A stretch of DNA of 30,876 bases from Bacteroidales bacterium (GTDB taxonomy: Bacteria; Bacteroidota; Bacteroidia; Bacteroidales; WCHB1-69). The stretch spans positions 1-30,876 of the forward strand of contig JAISTU010000158.1 of assembly GCA_031272415.1 (NCBI GenBank), given 5' to 3'. The position numbers and the translations under genes are program-made. A model generated the notes under the pieces. The model was given only the letters and a program-made list of their open reading frames with translations, did not search any database and was not told the DNA's origin. Each line of letters starts with the position of its first letter. The stretch's first letter is position 1. Below, piece by piece: positions 8,041-18,087 of the stretch.

Positions 8041-9500
8041 TGAAAAAAAAACTGAAAAGCGGACTAAAAAACGGACTATTTGCCTTATTACTCATCACAT
8101 TAATAAGTTGCAAAACAGATGATTATTACAGCGGAAATGATGCCACACTCTCTTTTTCGCAAGAATTGATAACGTTTGACACCCTTTTTACGTCTTTAAA
8201 TTCAATCACAAAGGTGCTATCGGTGAAAAATCCGTACAAAAAAGCACTCTCAACAGATATTACTTTGGTAGGGGGGGATAGGTCTTATTACTCATTGAAT
8301 ATCAATGGAATATCTGCAAAATCATTGAGAAATATTGAAATTCCTGCCAAAGACAGCATTTTGATTTTTATAAAAATAAATATTGACCCTAACGGTGGCA
8401 ATATTCCTATGTTGGTGAGCGATACGATTGCTTTTTTCACCAACGGAAATCGCCAAAATGTAACTCTGTTGGCATTCGGAGAAGATGCGCATTTTATCAT
8501 TCCTACCGATAGATTGGTTTTAGAAGACAGTTCTTTTATCGAATACAGCATTATTGCCAATTATGGAGAGGATATAAAATGGACTAATGATAAGCCGTAT
8601 GTCATTTATGGTCAAGCGATTATATACAGTTTTGGGAAATTAACCATAGAGGCAGGAACAAGGATATATTGCCACAGTCAGAGTGGTTTGTGGGTATATA
8701 CAGGTGGCGGTTTGACGGTCAATGGAACTGCAGACCAACCTGTTGTGTTTCAAGGAGATAGAAGAGAAGAAATTTTTGCAAGCGACTATGCCCAATGGGG
8801 AGGCATTTCCATTAATTCTACTCATCAAGTTTGCAAAATTAACTATGCTATTATCAAAAATGCAGGCACAGGCATACAAGCAGGTACGTTTTCAGGCACA
8901 CGCAGCAAAGATAAACTCATTCTCACCAACAGCATTATTCATACTTCGCAAATCGGGCTTAATTTTTACAAATTTAACCTTGAGGCTGCCAACAATGTAG
9001 TTTATGATTGTCAAAGTGCCTGTTTTTCAGCGCAATTAGGAGGCAATTACACCCTCGTCAATAACACTTTTTATAACGAAGTAACAATGGGCATCAACGG
9101 TCGCCGCACAACTCCGGCAGTTTATTTATCCAATTATGTGCAAGTAGATGACAACACTGCTTATTGTGCTGATTTAGAGTGTTTTTCATACAATAATATC
9201 ATTTATGGTGTTGCCGATTCGACCGAATTTTACACATCCATTGCAAAAGAAGCCACCGCCAATGTAGAACTCAAAAATTGCTTGCTCAAAGCCACCGCCT
9301 CTGCCATGAAAGGTGTTGCGGTCAATGTAGATAATATTTTTAACCAAAATCCGCTTTTTACAGATTATAGAAACAATGATTTTTCACTGCAATCTGCTTC
9401 TCCTTGCATCGGAAAAGGTATCTATCATCCCGCTGCCGACAGCGATATAAAAGGTAAATACCGCAACAATCCCCCCTGCATAGGAGCGTTTGAATATTAG
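8040..9500 (+). CDS. Lipoprotein with right-handed beta-helix
   Basis: The 486-residue protein begins with a lipoprotein signal peptide: charged MKKKLKSGLKNG, hydrophobic LFALLLITLIS, then Cys24 as the lipidation site. It should be anchored to a membrane, probably exposed on the outer membrane. The first 150 residues form a beta-rich domain (LSFSQELITFDTLFTSLNSI). From about residue 180 on, the pattern of short N- and T-rich strands (GKLTIEAGTRIYCHSQSGLW, GGLTVNGTADQPVVFQGD, INYAIIKNAGTGIQ, LTNSIIHTSQIGLNFY, VVYDCQSACF, TLVNNTFYNE) is a right-handed parallel beta helix. The end, SPCIGKGIYH then IGAFEY, matches the choice-of-anchor Q type terminus. It could bind or cleave polysaccharide, but I see no catalytic residues that decide this. 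Its neighbour is a putative sugar nucleotidyltransferase. Confidence 0.85.
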
Positions 9501-9547
9501 TTAAGAATTAAAAATTGAGAATTAAGAATTGAGAATTATTTTTTTCC
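9501..9547 (+). repeat. AATTGAGAATT short tandem repeat
   Basis: TTAAGAATTAAAAATTGAG, AATTAAGAATTGAG and AATTATTTTTTT in succession, starting right after the lipoprotein stop codon. A closely similar block occurs after the hydrogenase gene (29753-29798), sharing AATTGAGAATTATTTTTTT. Confidence 0.65.
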
Positions 9548-9614
9548 CATTCGCCTTTCGCCAATTCAGGGGCAAGCCATGCCTTTGCCTACAACCTTTT
9601 CATTTTTAATTGAA

Positions 9615-9654
9615 GAAAAAAGGCTACCCTTTTCAGGATAGCCTAAATTTTTTT
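9615..9654. terminator. Bidirectional intrinsic terminator
   Basis: AGGCTACCC (9621-9629) pairs with GGATAGCCT (9635-9643), with one mismatch and a TTTTC-type loop. An A-run precedes the stem and T-rich sequence follows it, so it can work on both strands. It lies between the convergent lipoprotein and porN genes. Confidence 0.8.
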
Positions 9655-9668
9655 AAAATATGTACAAA

Positions 9669-10631
9669 CTAAAACTCCCACAATTCGCTTTCGCGATTGC
9701 GAATTTGGTCAAGTATTCTATCTGATTCCAAGCGTTGGTCCATGCCATTGACAACATATTCATTTATTTTTCTATTGTCATGTACATTTTCTTCTCCTGC
9801 AACATAACTGCTAAAATGGCGCATAAGTAAGATGTCGTCATACGTCCTTCTTTGTGCATTATTAGCAGGATTAAATACTTCTGTTGTCGCTAAAAGAGGA
9901 CGCGCTTCGGGGTAATAAAACCAACCAATACGACGTATCTTTCTTGCCTCTATACTGCCCATTCCGTATTCTTCATCCTGTGGCTCTTCACTGCCTGTGG
10001 CAAGGGATGTGTAAAAAACCATAGGAGCAAAAGAAATCATGCGCATTTCTTGTACAGAACGTTGCCTATCAATAAGCACTTGTTCATAAACTTCATAACG
10101 CAAAACTTCTCTTGGCTCAAAAGCAATAAAAACCGTTTTTTGCTCTCCTGTCGGATAACCGTCGTCGTCAAGAACCTCCGTGATTTGTGTTTGTCCCAAA
10201 CTGCTCAACAAGCCCGAAATAGAATAAGGATTTGTACAGCGGTCTGTATTATAGACCCTTAATGGCTCTGCTTCAGAAGAATCGCTAACGGCATCCATCA
10301 AAGCCTGCATCAAACTTTTCCACTTACCTTGCGGTGTAGTTGGATAGTACAAAGGATGATTCAATTTTTCGGTCAAATCAAGATTTCGCCATATCAACTG
10401 CGCCCACATTACGTCCGCCTCACGGATATATGTTAGTGAGATAGGCTTAAATTGAGCCAAATGTATTTTATCATACACTCCATCTACCGGTTTGCGAATG
10501 GCATCCATAACGTCTGCATTCTGCTGTGGTGGCGGTGTGGCTCCCGTTTGTCCCGTTTCGCTGTCTATCACCTGTGCTTTGGCAAAAATCGCCAAAAACA
10601 ACGCTACTATTATTAAACCTGATTTTTTCAT
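9669..10631 (-). CDS. porN: T9SS ring protein PorN/GldN
   Basis: PorN (GldN in gliding species) is a periplasmic protein that forms the T9SS ring with the lipoprotein PorK at the outer membrane. The 320-residue protein starts with a signal peptide (MKKSGLIIVALFLAIFAKAQ). The mature region has the family features: DAIRKPVDGVYDKIHLAQFK, LTYIREADVMWAQLIWRNLD, LNHPLYYPTTPQGKWKSLMQ, then RRIGWFYYPEARP and RTYDDILLMRHFSSY. Length is within the range for the family. It is the last gene of the porKLMN cluster, starting 27 bases after porM, and is followed by a bidirectional terminator. The gldN symbol is equally used; neither gliding nor its absence can be judged from this window. Confidence 0.93.
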   Translation of the reverse strand: MKKSGLIIVALFLAIFAKAQVIDSETGQTGATPPPQQNADVMDAIRKPVDGVYDKIHLAQFKPISLTYIREADVMWAQLIWRNLDLTEKLNHPLYYPTTPQGKWKSLMQALMDAVSDSSEAEPLRVYNTDRCTNPYSISGLLSSLGQTQITEVLDDDGYPTGEQKTVFIAFEPREVLRYEVYEQVLIDRQRSVQEMRMISFAPMVFYTSLATGSEEPQDEEYGMGSIEARKIRRIGWFYYPEARPLLATTEVFNPANNAQRRTYDDILLMRHFSSYVAGEENVHDNRKINEYVVNGMDQRLESDRILDQIRNRESELWEF

Positions 10632-10658
10632 ATCTGTATTTATATTTATGTGAATTTA

Positions 10659-12272
10659 TTATCTTATACGTATTGTTATTGCATTTTTCAGTGTCTTTGT
10701 CCCTGCAATAGAGGTTATTTTTATTTCTGAAAATTCAACAACTGTTCCCGATTTGGATGCCCTGATTTTCGACTGTACTGCATCCGGAAATAAACCTGCT
10801 GATGACGAAATAGGTGCATCTTCAATTCCATTATTGACAAAAGTAACTCTATATCCTATCACTTTCCAACGCAATTCGTAGTTAAAGTCTTTTGACATTA
10901 AGGCTGTTACCATTGGATTTGCCAACAATTGGTCTTTGGCAACACGCCCGCTCCTAAACTGTCCGCCCAAAGAAACTTCAGGGTCAGGTACAGATTTTAC
11001 GCGGAACGATGTTTTGCCCATTTCCTGTGTTTTTCCTCCCAAATCGGCAGCCACTACAACTGTCAATTCTTTATTTACCAAAGATTGTGGAACAGTAACT
11101 TCATATTTACCGCCCCCCGAAGAGGTAGCACTTGCACCGCCCCAATTGATTTTCAATTTTTCGGGGGCTACAGGTGCCGCAATGGTTACAGGATTAGGTA
11201 TGCCTGCATAAAATACGTTCATTTTATCTGCCGCAACTGCCGCTGCCGGCTTGGTAACAGTATAACTTTCTTTAAAAGAATACGCTTTTTCCTGTCCGTC
11301 CGGTCCTACAACTTTAACAAAACCTGCAAATCTTTGGTCTCCTACACCACCTGTGGGTATTTTCAAATGACAAACACCATTTACTCCGTCCAATTTGGTC
11401 AAATTACCTTGGTCTGATTCTCTGGCTGTATCACGTCCGCCTCCCCAATATGCCACAGGATTTTGGCGTGAGTCAAAAGCGGCTACAATAATATCCGCCT
11501 CAAACGCATCACCCGAAAATACAATACGACTATTGGGAATTACACGTGCATTTACATTATCAAATTTAAAACTACCTGCATCAATGGATTTAAATAGAAA
11601 ATTGGTAGCCTCAAACTCAATATTGCGTACTTCTCCTATCATTTTGTTTAACAATGTAAAACAAGCCGCCGCAACAATGTGTTCAAAATTGTGTCGCTCC
11701 CAAGTTTCATTTTCACCATCCGCATTTTTAAATTCTCCTTCAGTCTCCAAACCTTTGATGCTTTGTAAAGTAAAACCTGTATCTCCTACAATGGTAACCA
11801 ATTGTTCCTTAAATTTTTTGATTTCAGCATGCATCTGAAATGCTTTACCATTCTCGGTTTGTCCGATAAAAAAGTCAGAAGGTTTATCAAAGTTGTCTTT
11901 GGATTCCATATCTTCCAAAGTCTTCTTTTTGGCGTCTTCAATAGATATGCCATCAACATCGCTATACATTTCGTATTTAATGCTTGAAAGATAATCTATC
12001 ATCTTCGCAGATAACTCTCTCACTTGCTTTGCTTTATCGTTATAGGCTTTTACTTTTGCAGGCTCAGCCTCTTCTGCTTTGTCAAAGGCTGCATAAGTTT
12101 GCAATACTTTAGCCTCAAAGTTTTCGGTAGTTTGTTCCATCGCATCGTTTACAACTACAAAGGCACTCAAAATATCTTTTGATACATTTAACGCCAACAT
12201 AGCGGTCAACACGAGGTACATCATCCCTATCATTCGCTGCCTCGGGGTCTCCGGGCAATTTGTTGCTCCCAT
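10659..12272 (-). CDS. porM: T9SS motor protein PorM/GldM
   Basis: PorM (GldM) is an inner-membrane protein with one membrane helix and a long periplasmic arm. With PorL it forms the proton-driven motor that powers the T9SS. The 537-residue protein has the conserved N-terminus CPETPRQRMIGMMYLVLTAM with the helix LVLTAMLALNVS, followed by KDILSAFVVVNDAMEQT. The periplasmic part has a long helical start (residues about 35-220) and then beta domains (ANVNARVIPNSRIVFSGDAF-like region, PNPVTIAAPVAPEKLKINWG, SVPDPEVSLGGQFRSG). This matches the family order of one helical and three beta-rich domains. The gene begins 69 bases after porL and ends 27 bases before porN. Long open frames on the opposite strand are shadows. 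Confidence 0.95.
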   Translation of the reverse strand: MGATNCPETPRQRMIGMMYLVLTAMLALNVSKDILSAFVVVNDAMEQTTENFEAKVLQTYAAFDKAEEAEPAKVKAYNDKAKQVRELSAKMIDYLSSIKYEMYSDVDGISIEDAKKKTLEDMESKDNFDKPSDFFIGQTENGKAFQMHAEIKKFKEQLVTIVGDTGFTLQSIKGLETEGEFKNADGENETWERHNFEHIVAAACFTLLNKMIGEVRNIEFEATNFLFKSIDAGSFKFDNVNARVIPNSRIVFSGDAFEADIIVAAFDSRQNPVAYWGGGRDTARESDQGNLTKLDGVNGVCHLKIPTGGVGDQRFAGFVKVVGPDGQEKAYSFKESYTVTKPAAAVAADKMNVFYAGIPNPVTIAAPVAPEKLKINWGGASATSSGGGKYEVTVPQSLVNKELTVVVAADLGGKTQEMGKTSFRVKSVPDPEVSLGGQFRSGRVAKDQLLANPMVTALMSKDFNYELRWKVIGYRVTFVNNGIEDAPISSSAGLFPDAVQSKIRASKSGTVVEFSEIKITSIAGTKTLKNAITIRIR

Positions 12273-12341
12273 ATATTTTTATCTTTTTTACAAATTAATG
12301 AACAAACTAACTTTTTTTATTTATAAATATATGATACACAA

Positions 12342-13223
12342 TTATTTATTGACATTCATTGCTGCCAACATACCGCCATAAATATCATTTAAGCGGCTAA
12401 CGCTTTTTGCCAACAAATCTACTTGTTCTTTGTACGCTACAACTTGTTGTGCAGATTGTGCTAAATTTTGTGTAGCATCTTTCATCTGATTTTCCAACTC
12501 TTTTTGAGCGTTTAAAGAATCTGTAGTTGCTTGCAATTGCAGTTCATAAGCAGCATTGATAGCCGCCAAATTTTTGGCTAATCTTTGCGTATTTTCCATA
12601 TAACCGGAGTCGGTAGACATAGATTGAACAGTTGTCTGATAAACATCTGCCAAATTGCCCACAGCAGTAGTCGCTTTTGCTACATTTTCAAAATAAGCAG
12701 TAGCAACATTGGCATTACCGTCCAATGCTTCGGCTGTTTTGTCGTAAGTAGCGGACAAGTTTTTCACTGACTCGGAGGCTTTGGATACATTATTTATATA
12801 TCCGTCTGTTGCTGCAACAGCATCCGACATGCCTGAAAGTTGTTTCGCATTTTCTCCCAAATTGCGCATACCGACTGCCAAACTTTCCAATAATTCGGGT
12901 CCGATTTTGGCTTCTGCTAACGCTTGGTCTAACTGTTGTGTTACAGTACCTTGCGGAACTTTCTTTTTGGGGTCATCTTCCAAGCCCATCGCTAATTGAG
13001 GATAAACCAATGCCCAATTAAACTCCTTGTGCAACGGCTCAAAGGCGGAGAAAAAGAAAATAATTGACTCCGTACCCATACCTGCCATCAACATAACACC
13101 TGCACCCGGAAAGTGCATAATTTTAAACAATGCACCCATAATTACAACAGCGGCGCCAATTCCGTACAATTTCGACATGAAATTCTTGTACCCTTTACTT
13201 CTTACTAATTCGTATAGTCCCAT
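12342..13223 (-). CDS. porL: T9SS motor protein PorL/GldL
   Basis: PorL (GldL) is the inner-membrane stator-like partner of PorM in the T9SS motor. The 293-residue protein has the two expected membrane helices: YGIGAAVVIMGALFKIMHF and GAGVMLMAGMGTESIIFFFS. The glutamate in GMGTESIIF is the membrane-embedded acidic residue implicated in proton use in this family. After FEPLHKEFNWALVYPQLA comes a long cytoplasmic helical region, with repeated patterns such as SASESVKNLSATYDKTAEAL-like heptads. The protein ends LNDIYGGMLAAMNVNK. Length and layout are normal. There is no clear promoter in the 88 bases between porK and porL, so it is probably read from the porK promoter. Confidence 0.95.
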   Translation of the reverse strand: MGLYELVRSKGYKNFMSKLYGIGAAVVIMGALFKIMHFPGAGVMLMAGMGTESIIFFFSAFEPLHKEFNWALVYPQLAMGLEDDPKKKVPQGTVTQQLDQALAEAKIGPELLESLAVGMRNLGENAKQLSGMSDAVAATDGYINNVSKASESVKNLSATYDKTAEALDGNANVATAYFENVAKATTAVGNLADVYQTTVQSMSTDSGYMENTQRLAKNLAAINAAYELQLQATTDSLNAQKELENQMKDATQNLAQSAQQVVAYKEQVDLLAKSVSRLNDIYGGMLAAMNVNK

Positions 13224-13311
13224 AATTTAATGCTTTTTTACTTTTGTTTTGTTAATAATTTACTTTAATTTACTAATTTTATTTATTATATTACTTTAAA
13301 AATTTACTATT

Positions 13312-14763
13312 TTAATATACGTTAGAACTTGTTTTTGCATTATCGCCTTGACTGCGTCCCAAATAAGATTGTACGCATCTAAATCCAACGTATGCTTTGC
13401 CTGTGTCTTGATATTCATAAGAGCGTGTCGCATTACGCAAATAATAACTGACATCTTTCCATGAACCGCCACGAACAACTTTTCTTTTCAATACTTCCGG
13501 GTCAGACTTTTTGGCATCATATTTATATTGCATATTCAAATCATGCGCAAAACTGTACGCTGATTCCGAAAAAGCATCTTCACACCATTCGGATACATTG
13601 CCTGCCATATCATACAGCCCATAATCATTAGGATGATAATGCCCTACAATAATCGGATACATACCGCCGTCAGCCGTATAGTTACCCCTTTGAGGTTTGA
13701 AGTTTGCCAAATAACACCCTACGACATTTTCCGTATAATAACCGCCCCATGGATAGTCTTGTGCATCCATGTCGCCTCTTGATGCATATTCCCATTCGGT
13801 TTCATTGGGCAAACGAAAATCATTTTCTGTTGCCCAATTTTTTTGCCCTGAAAGGTATGCATTTCTCAATTGAGTACGCCATGCACAGAATGCCTTTGCT
13901 TGTTTCCACGAAACACCTACAACAGGATAATCATCATAACGAGGATGCCAAAAATAACTCTTCAACATCGGCTCATTAAACGAGTAAGTGAAATCATGTG
14001 ACCAACACAGAGTATCAGGATAAATATTGATAGCCTCATGCCTGATAAACGTTTTCCTACCTTGCGAAAAGGCAGTAGGACGATTGTTGAACATACCGCC
14101 GTCATCTGTCTGCTCATCTATATTATCAAACTCTTTAAAGGCAGCCCCTTGAATGGGATTGGTAATATCGTCATCTTTGTAATTACGGTAGTCTGTCCAC
14201 CAATATTCAAAGAAAAACAATTTTACATTGAGGTCTTTTGGTGAATAATAATAATACCTTTCATTTCCCATTGGGGAAATATAGATATTATCCAACACCG
14301 CCTTGTAGTCCTCATTTGTAGAATTCCAATCAATTTTGGTTTTCCAGTTTATCAAACGTGGTTCTACCGGCTCCCCTTCTTGCTCATGACCTTTGCCATA
14401 AACCAAAAAGTGCGATGCCTCATCGTCCAATTCGGCTTCCCCTAACATGACGTGTGTAATGGAGTCTCTCACCCATTCCACAAATTGACGATACTCATTG
14501 TTCGTAATTTCAGTCTCATCCATATAGAATGAACCAACTGTTACGTTCTTTGGCTTATGCAACAATGAGTATGTTACATCCTGCTCACCGGATCCCATTA
14601 AATAATGTCCCTGTTCAATGAATACCATACCGTAAGGCATCTCCTCGTTAAACGTCGGACGATTCTGCGCCCCTACCAATTGACCATTCCCCGAATTTTT
14701 ACAGGATGTCAATGTCAGCGTCCCTATTGCTACTACTACTGCTCCGAAAAATAACTTTTTCAT
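13312..14763 (-). CDS. porK: T9SS ring lipoprotein PorK/GldK
   Basis: PorK (GldK) is an outer-membrane lipoprotein that forms the T9SS ring with PorN. The start at 14763 is preferred over the upstream in-frame ATG at 14808 because it opens a lipoprotein signal peptide: MKKLFFGAVVVAIGTLTLTS, then Cys21. The rest has a formylglycine-generating-enzyme-like fold without its catalytic role: GMVFIEQGHYLMGS, FYMDETEITNNEYRQFVEWV, HPRYDDYPVVGVSWKQAKAF, FRLPNETEWEYASRG, YDMAGNVSEWCEDAF, VVRGGSWKDVSYYLRNATRS, then VGFRC. These are the hallmark blocks of the GldK/PorK family. It is preceded by a promoter that lies in a 52-bp sequence duplicated upstream of the M4 gene. Confidence 0.94.
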   Translation of the reverse strand: MKKLFFGAVVVAIGTLTLTSCKNSGNGQLVGAQNRPTFNEEMPYGMVFIEQGHYLMGSGEQDVTYSLLHKPKNVTVGSFYMDETEITNNEYRQFVEWVRDSITHVMLGEAELDDEASHFLVYGKGHEQEGEPVEPRLINWKTKIDWNSTNEDYKAVLDNIYISPMGNERYYYYSPKDLNVKLFFFEYWWTDYRNYKDDDITNPIQGAAFKEFDNIDEQTDDGGMFNNRPTAFSQGRKTFIRHEAINIYPDTLCWSHDFTYSFNEPMLKSYFWHPRYDDYPVVGVSWKQAKAFCAWRTQLRNAYLSGQKNWATENDFRLPNETEWEYASRGDMDAQDYPWGGYYTENVVGCYLANFKPQRGNYTADGGMYPIIVGHYHPNDYGLYDMAGNVSEWCEDAFSESAYSFAHDLNMQYKYDAKKSDPEVLKRKVVRGGSWKDVSYYLRNATRSYEYQDTGKAYVGFRCVQSYLGRSQGDNAKTSSNVY

Positions 14764-14830
14764 ATCTTTGCTATTACTGCTTGTTTTATAAAATTTGTTA
14801 TATATCATTTCTCTAATTATACTCTCTTAT

Positions 14831-14882
14831 TAACGATTTTGTTACAAAATTATTGTATTTTTTTTTTGATTTTTTTTATTTT
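14831..14882 (-). repeat. 52-bp direct repeat, copy A (upstream of porK)
   Basis: Plus-strand blocks: TAACGATTTTGTTACAAAAT, TATTGTA, T10, GA, T8, ATTTT. Copy B at 18116-18166 is identical apart from one fewer T in the first run. Together they flank the M4 protease gene, 3,285 bases apart in the same orientation. A further 15 bases ending at each start codon (14761-14775 and 18070-18084) are also identical. Confidence 0.9.
14836..14852 (-). promoter_or_regulatory. porK promoter with overlapping palindrome
   Basis: The 15-bp sequence ATTTTGTTACAAAAT (14836-14850) is a perfect palindrome about its centre. The minus-strand -7 box TAATTTTG (14845-14852) covers half of it, so a protein bound there would block RNA polymerase. 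Transcription would start near 14838, about 75 bases before the porK start codon. Copy B has the same arrangement. Confidence 0.5.
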
Positions 14883-17800
14883 AATTTTTTACAAAGGTTT
14901 TATTATCGACTATTTGACCATCGCAAATCAGTGATACTGAACACATTCCAATCGGAAAATTACTGATGTCTATTGTCAAATTATTATCATTTATATTCAA
15001 AAAATAATTGCTCACGAACGAAAAATAATGAATGCTTTTTATCTCCAATTGCGCATTTTGAACATTATTGACTTGATAAAAAACAGTTATAAAATCTTGT
15101 GCGGGATTGGGCTGTATATTTTCAATCTTATTATCTGATTGATAACCAACATATACCATATCATAATCTTTATAACCATCCTCTTCTGCAATCACTTCTA
15201 ATTTATAACTTTGAGGCTCATACACATTTGTTGTAATTGTTTCTCCCTCGCCTACTAACTCCCCCGCATGATTGTACCATTTATAAACAGCAGCCTCTCC
15301 AATAGGGGTAGCCGATAAAGTAATGCTTGTACCAGTCGCAGAAGTACCTCCGTTGATATAAATATCCTCCCCTGCATCAGCATAAAAAAGAATACGATCG
15401 GATGTAAGAACATTATACGTTTCACCACCAAGTGTGTCATACGTTTCTACATCTATTAACATAGTACGAAATGTCAATTCAGGTACCTCACTCACTTCTT
15501 CTGTAAGAAAATTGATTTGAGTTGTTACAAATCCAACATCACATATATCTAAATGTATATTTTTTAATGTCGCATCTTTTCCTGTTACCAAAAAAGTCTG
15601 ATTGCCCACTATTGCCATATCGGATAATTGTTGTCCATTTGCTATCCATGAATTATAGAGCACATCATCTAATTTCACTCTCATTTCTGCCTCATTTTCA
15701 AGTGTTTGAATATCTGACACATCTCCAAAACTAAACTGAATATTATAAATTTTGTCTACTTGGCAAAGATTGGCAACCGCAACCATAATACTTTGGTTAC
15801 TTTTGACATCTACTATTGATAAGTTTTTCCACGCAATATTGTTATTCCACGCTACATTTAGACTTAAATCTGCTGTTTCTACATGAGCCATATTGTCATT
15901 TGCAGACACAATTCGAGATAACAAACAAAAGTGCCATGGCTCACCATTAAATGTATAATTGGCAGGATTAGGTACTACCCAAGGTATTTCCAATATGGTA
16001 TCCTGTCCGCTTTGCAATGCAGGTATATAAAGGCTATCTACTATACCCCCCAAAGGCATTCCACCATATTGGGTAGTGCCATCCCAAGGCTTTGTCCACG
16101 ATAAAAGCATATTTGCTTTTGCCCAATAGAGTTTTAATAGTTCATTTCCTGTAGAGGCTTGACAGCCCACGTTTTTCACTCGAACATATACATAATTAGG
16201 AACGGTAGGATGATATTCAGGATTTTGATGTTGTTTTTGTTTATCCGGCAAATTGCGAACCCATATATCAGGACTGTTCCAAAGTGAATTGGTTCCAATA
16301 TATGGTTCATCACCGGGATCATCCAGCCCATCTCGTACCATTAAATCTACACCTGCTTTTGTCATGTTACTTCCAACTCCAACCGCATGCCATGCCTTGG
16401 CAACGCTCATCATTTGAGGACTACAATTTCCATATAAATCTTTTGCAACATCAATAGTTGCAACTCTCATATCATAAAATGTAGTTAATAAATTTGTATT
16501 ATTAATCATAAATCTATACAATATTCCTTCTGCTGCACTTATTCCTATTCCATTGACAACATAGTCTTCATCATTGTCATTTATTCCGTAACCTCCTTCA
16601 CTTAGAAGGTAAAACCAATGATTTATTACTCCACAATTAGTATGTATTCCCCCATTGTCTGCTGTATCTGCTGTATTTTTCCAATAAGTTCCACCATAGG
16701 TGTCAGGACAATTTCTGTCTTTTGGAGAAGATAAAGAACGACTTGGCGTCCCCCAACCGACTTCTTCTCCATGTAGCCATTCTTGCTTATTTAAGGTGGG
16801 ATATACAATATTGGCATAGTTCTCAACACAAGCCCCCCAAATATCACATATCCCTTCTGCCATTGCTCCTTGCTCTCCCTCGTCATCAAGACTCAGTTCA
16901 CAGTCACAAAATGCATGAGCAAATTCATGACTTACAATATCTAAACAAGTATAAATATCACGTGATATATTATCTCCATCTCCATACACAAATATGCCTG
17001 CTTCAGCATTCCATAAGGCATTGTTCACATTAGCCCCATAATGAACATAATTCCTAATAATAGCCCCAGAATTATCATAACTATTCCTCCCATGAATATA
17101 TTTAAAATAATCATAAACTATCATCGCCCCCCAATGCGCATCCAACGCACCATCGTCTTTATTGGCATTATGAAATTCCGCTACCGTCCAATTATTGTCA
17201 TCATCCGTAAAAAAGGTAGCAGAATCATCCACAGTAGTGAGTGGATAAGGTATAGTATGGTACAAATTGTAAGTCTCAATGCCGTCTCCTCGTGTATTAT
17301 CCCTCAAAATAGATGTAATCATTCCAAGTTGTGTTGTAGATATGGTACGCGTACCACTATATCTCGTATCTGCACTACCATTATCTTCTTTAAATATCGA
17401 ATTAGTTTTTAATATTGCCCCAGTTTTTGCACAAACATAAATATATTTATGAAATATTACTTCTTTTGCATAAATATCAATTTTATAAGCAACATGATAT
17501 GCTGTATCCTGTGGATTTAATTTATTGGTACATATAACAATTTCAGGCACAGAATAATAAGAACATAATGTTGCGCTTTCAACACCATTACCGGCTAACT
17601 TTGTACTCACATATTCTTTTGCGGCTTGTGTCGCTTGCTCCTGCGAAAGAATAAGAGTAGTATCTAAATTTTCAACCCTTTGATAATAACCATTTATCAA
17701 ATAAATATATCCATTTTTCCAATGAGTTACGTATGCACCTGATTCTACTTTTATCCCTTTATAATATTGCCAAAATTTTTTATGAATATATCCCATTTCA

Positions 17801-18072
17801 TCTGTATTTTCTCTGTATTGTTCAAATTGACAATCAGGACTCATGTTCAACATGAAATTCAAGAATAGGGAATCATTTCGCATTATATCAGTTATGGGTG
17901 CATTTTCTTTAACTCTTGCATGCTTAATTGTTCCTTTTTCGTCCCTGTATAAATCTGTGAAATTATCTAACGTAATCGAAACATTACTCTCTTGTGTTTC
18001 TTGTGCATAAACTATTTGCCAAAAAATTACTATTCCAAATAAACCTAATCCGATTTTGCCCAATTTTTTCAT
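14881..18072 (-). CDS. M4 (thermolysin-family) metalloprotease, T9SS cargo
   Basis: This is a 1,063-residue secreted zinc protease. It has a signal peptide (MKKLGKIGLGLFGIVIFWQI), a propeptide with FTP/PepSY-like features (residues about 30-215, including FWQYYKGIKVESGAYVTHWK), and a catalytic domain (about 240-560). The zinc site HEFAH is at 382-386 and the third ligand is E406 in GAMAEGICDIWG. That 20-residue gap equals the one in thermolysin. DNGGIHTNCGVINHWFYLL carries the conserved catalytic histidine region. After the protease come beta domains (CARDB-like at about 580-700, PKD-like at about 900-980), then a T9SS type A sorting domain starting near ENIQPNPAQDF. The sorting domain sends it through the T9SS. 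The gene lies between porP and porK and is flanked by direct repeats. Its host target, if any, cannot be read from sequence. Confidence 0.92.
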   Translation of the reverse strand: MKKLGKIGLGLFGIVIFWQIVYAQETQESNVSITLDNFTDLYRDEKGTIKHARVKENAPITDIMRNDSLFLNFMLNMSPDCQFEQYRENTDEMGYIHKKFWQYYKGIKVESGAYVTHWKNGYIYLINGYYQRVENLDTTLILSQEQATQAAKEYVSTKLAGNGVESATLCSYYSVPEIVICTNKLNPQDTAYHVAYKIDIYAKEVIFHKYIYVCAKTGAILKTNSIFKEDNGSADTRYSGTRTISTTQLGMITSILRDNTRGDGIETYNLYHTIPYPLTTVDDSATFFTDDDNNWTVAEFHNANKDDGALDAHWGAMIVYDYFKYIHGRNSYDNSGAIIRNYVHYGANVNNALWNAEAGIFVYGDGDNISRDIYTCLDIVSHEFAHAFCDCELSLDDEGEQGAMAEGICDIWGACVENYANIVYPTLNKQEWLHGEEVGWGTPSRSLSSPKDRNCPDTYGGTYWKNTADTADNGGIHTNCGVINHWFYLLSEGGYGINDNDEDYVVNGIGISAAEGILYRFMINNTNLLTTFYDMRVATIDVAKDLYGNCSPQMMSVAKAWHAVGVGSNMTKAGVDLMVRDGLDDPGDEPYIGTNSLWNSPDIWVRNLPDKQKQHQNPEYHPTVPNYVYVRVKNVGCQASTGNELLKLYWAKANMLLSWTKPWDGTTQYGGMPLGGIVDSLYIPALQSGQDTILEIPWVVPNPANYTFNGEPWHFCLLSRIVSANDNMAHVETADLSLNVAWNNNIAWKNLSIVDVKSNQSIMVAVANLCQVDKIYNIQFSFGDVSDIQTLENEAEMRVKLDDVLYNSWIANGQQLSDMAIVGNQTFLVTGKDATLKNIHLDICDVGFVTTQINFLTEEVSEVPELTFRTMLIDVETYDTLGGETYNVLTSDRILFYADAGEDIYINGGTSATGTSITLSATPIGEAAVYKWYNHAGELVGEGETITTNVYEPQSYKLEVIAEEDGYKDYDMVYVGYQSDNKIENIQPNPAQDFITVFYQVNNVQNAQLEIKSIHYFSFVSNYFLNINDNNLTIDISNFPIGMCSVSLICDGQIVDNKTFVKN

Positions 18073-18087
18073 ATCTTTGCTATTTAA

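Noticed and set aside
10929..11838. Long open frames opposite porM (162 and 147 residues)
   Set aside because: They lie antisense to a well-supported gene, overlap each other, and have low-complexity or cysteine-rich sequences typical of shadow frames.
12342..14763. The T9SS motor and ring genes as a novel system
   Set aside because: PorK, PorL, PorM and PorN show standard family features and order; only the placement of the M4 gene and the shared promoter are unusual.
14763..14770. A plus-strand TATCTTTG across the porK start codon (and at 18072-18079 before M4) as an antisense promoter
   Set aside because: The match follows from the shared leader sequence AGCAAAGATATG and there is no suitable -33 region or gene for it to serve; kept only as a note.
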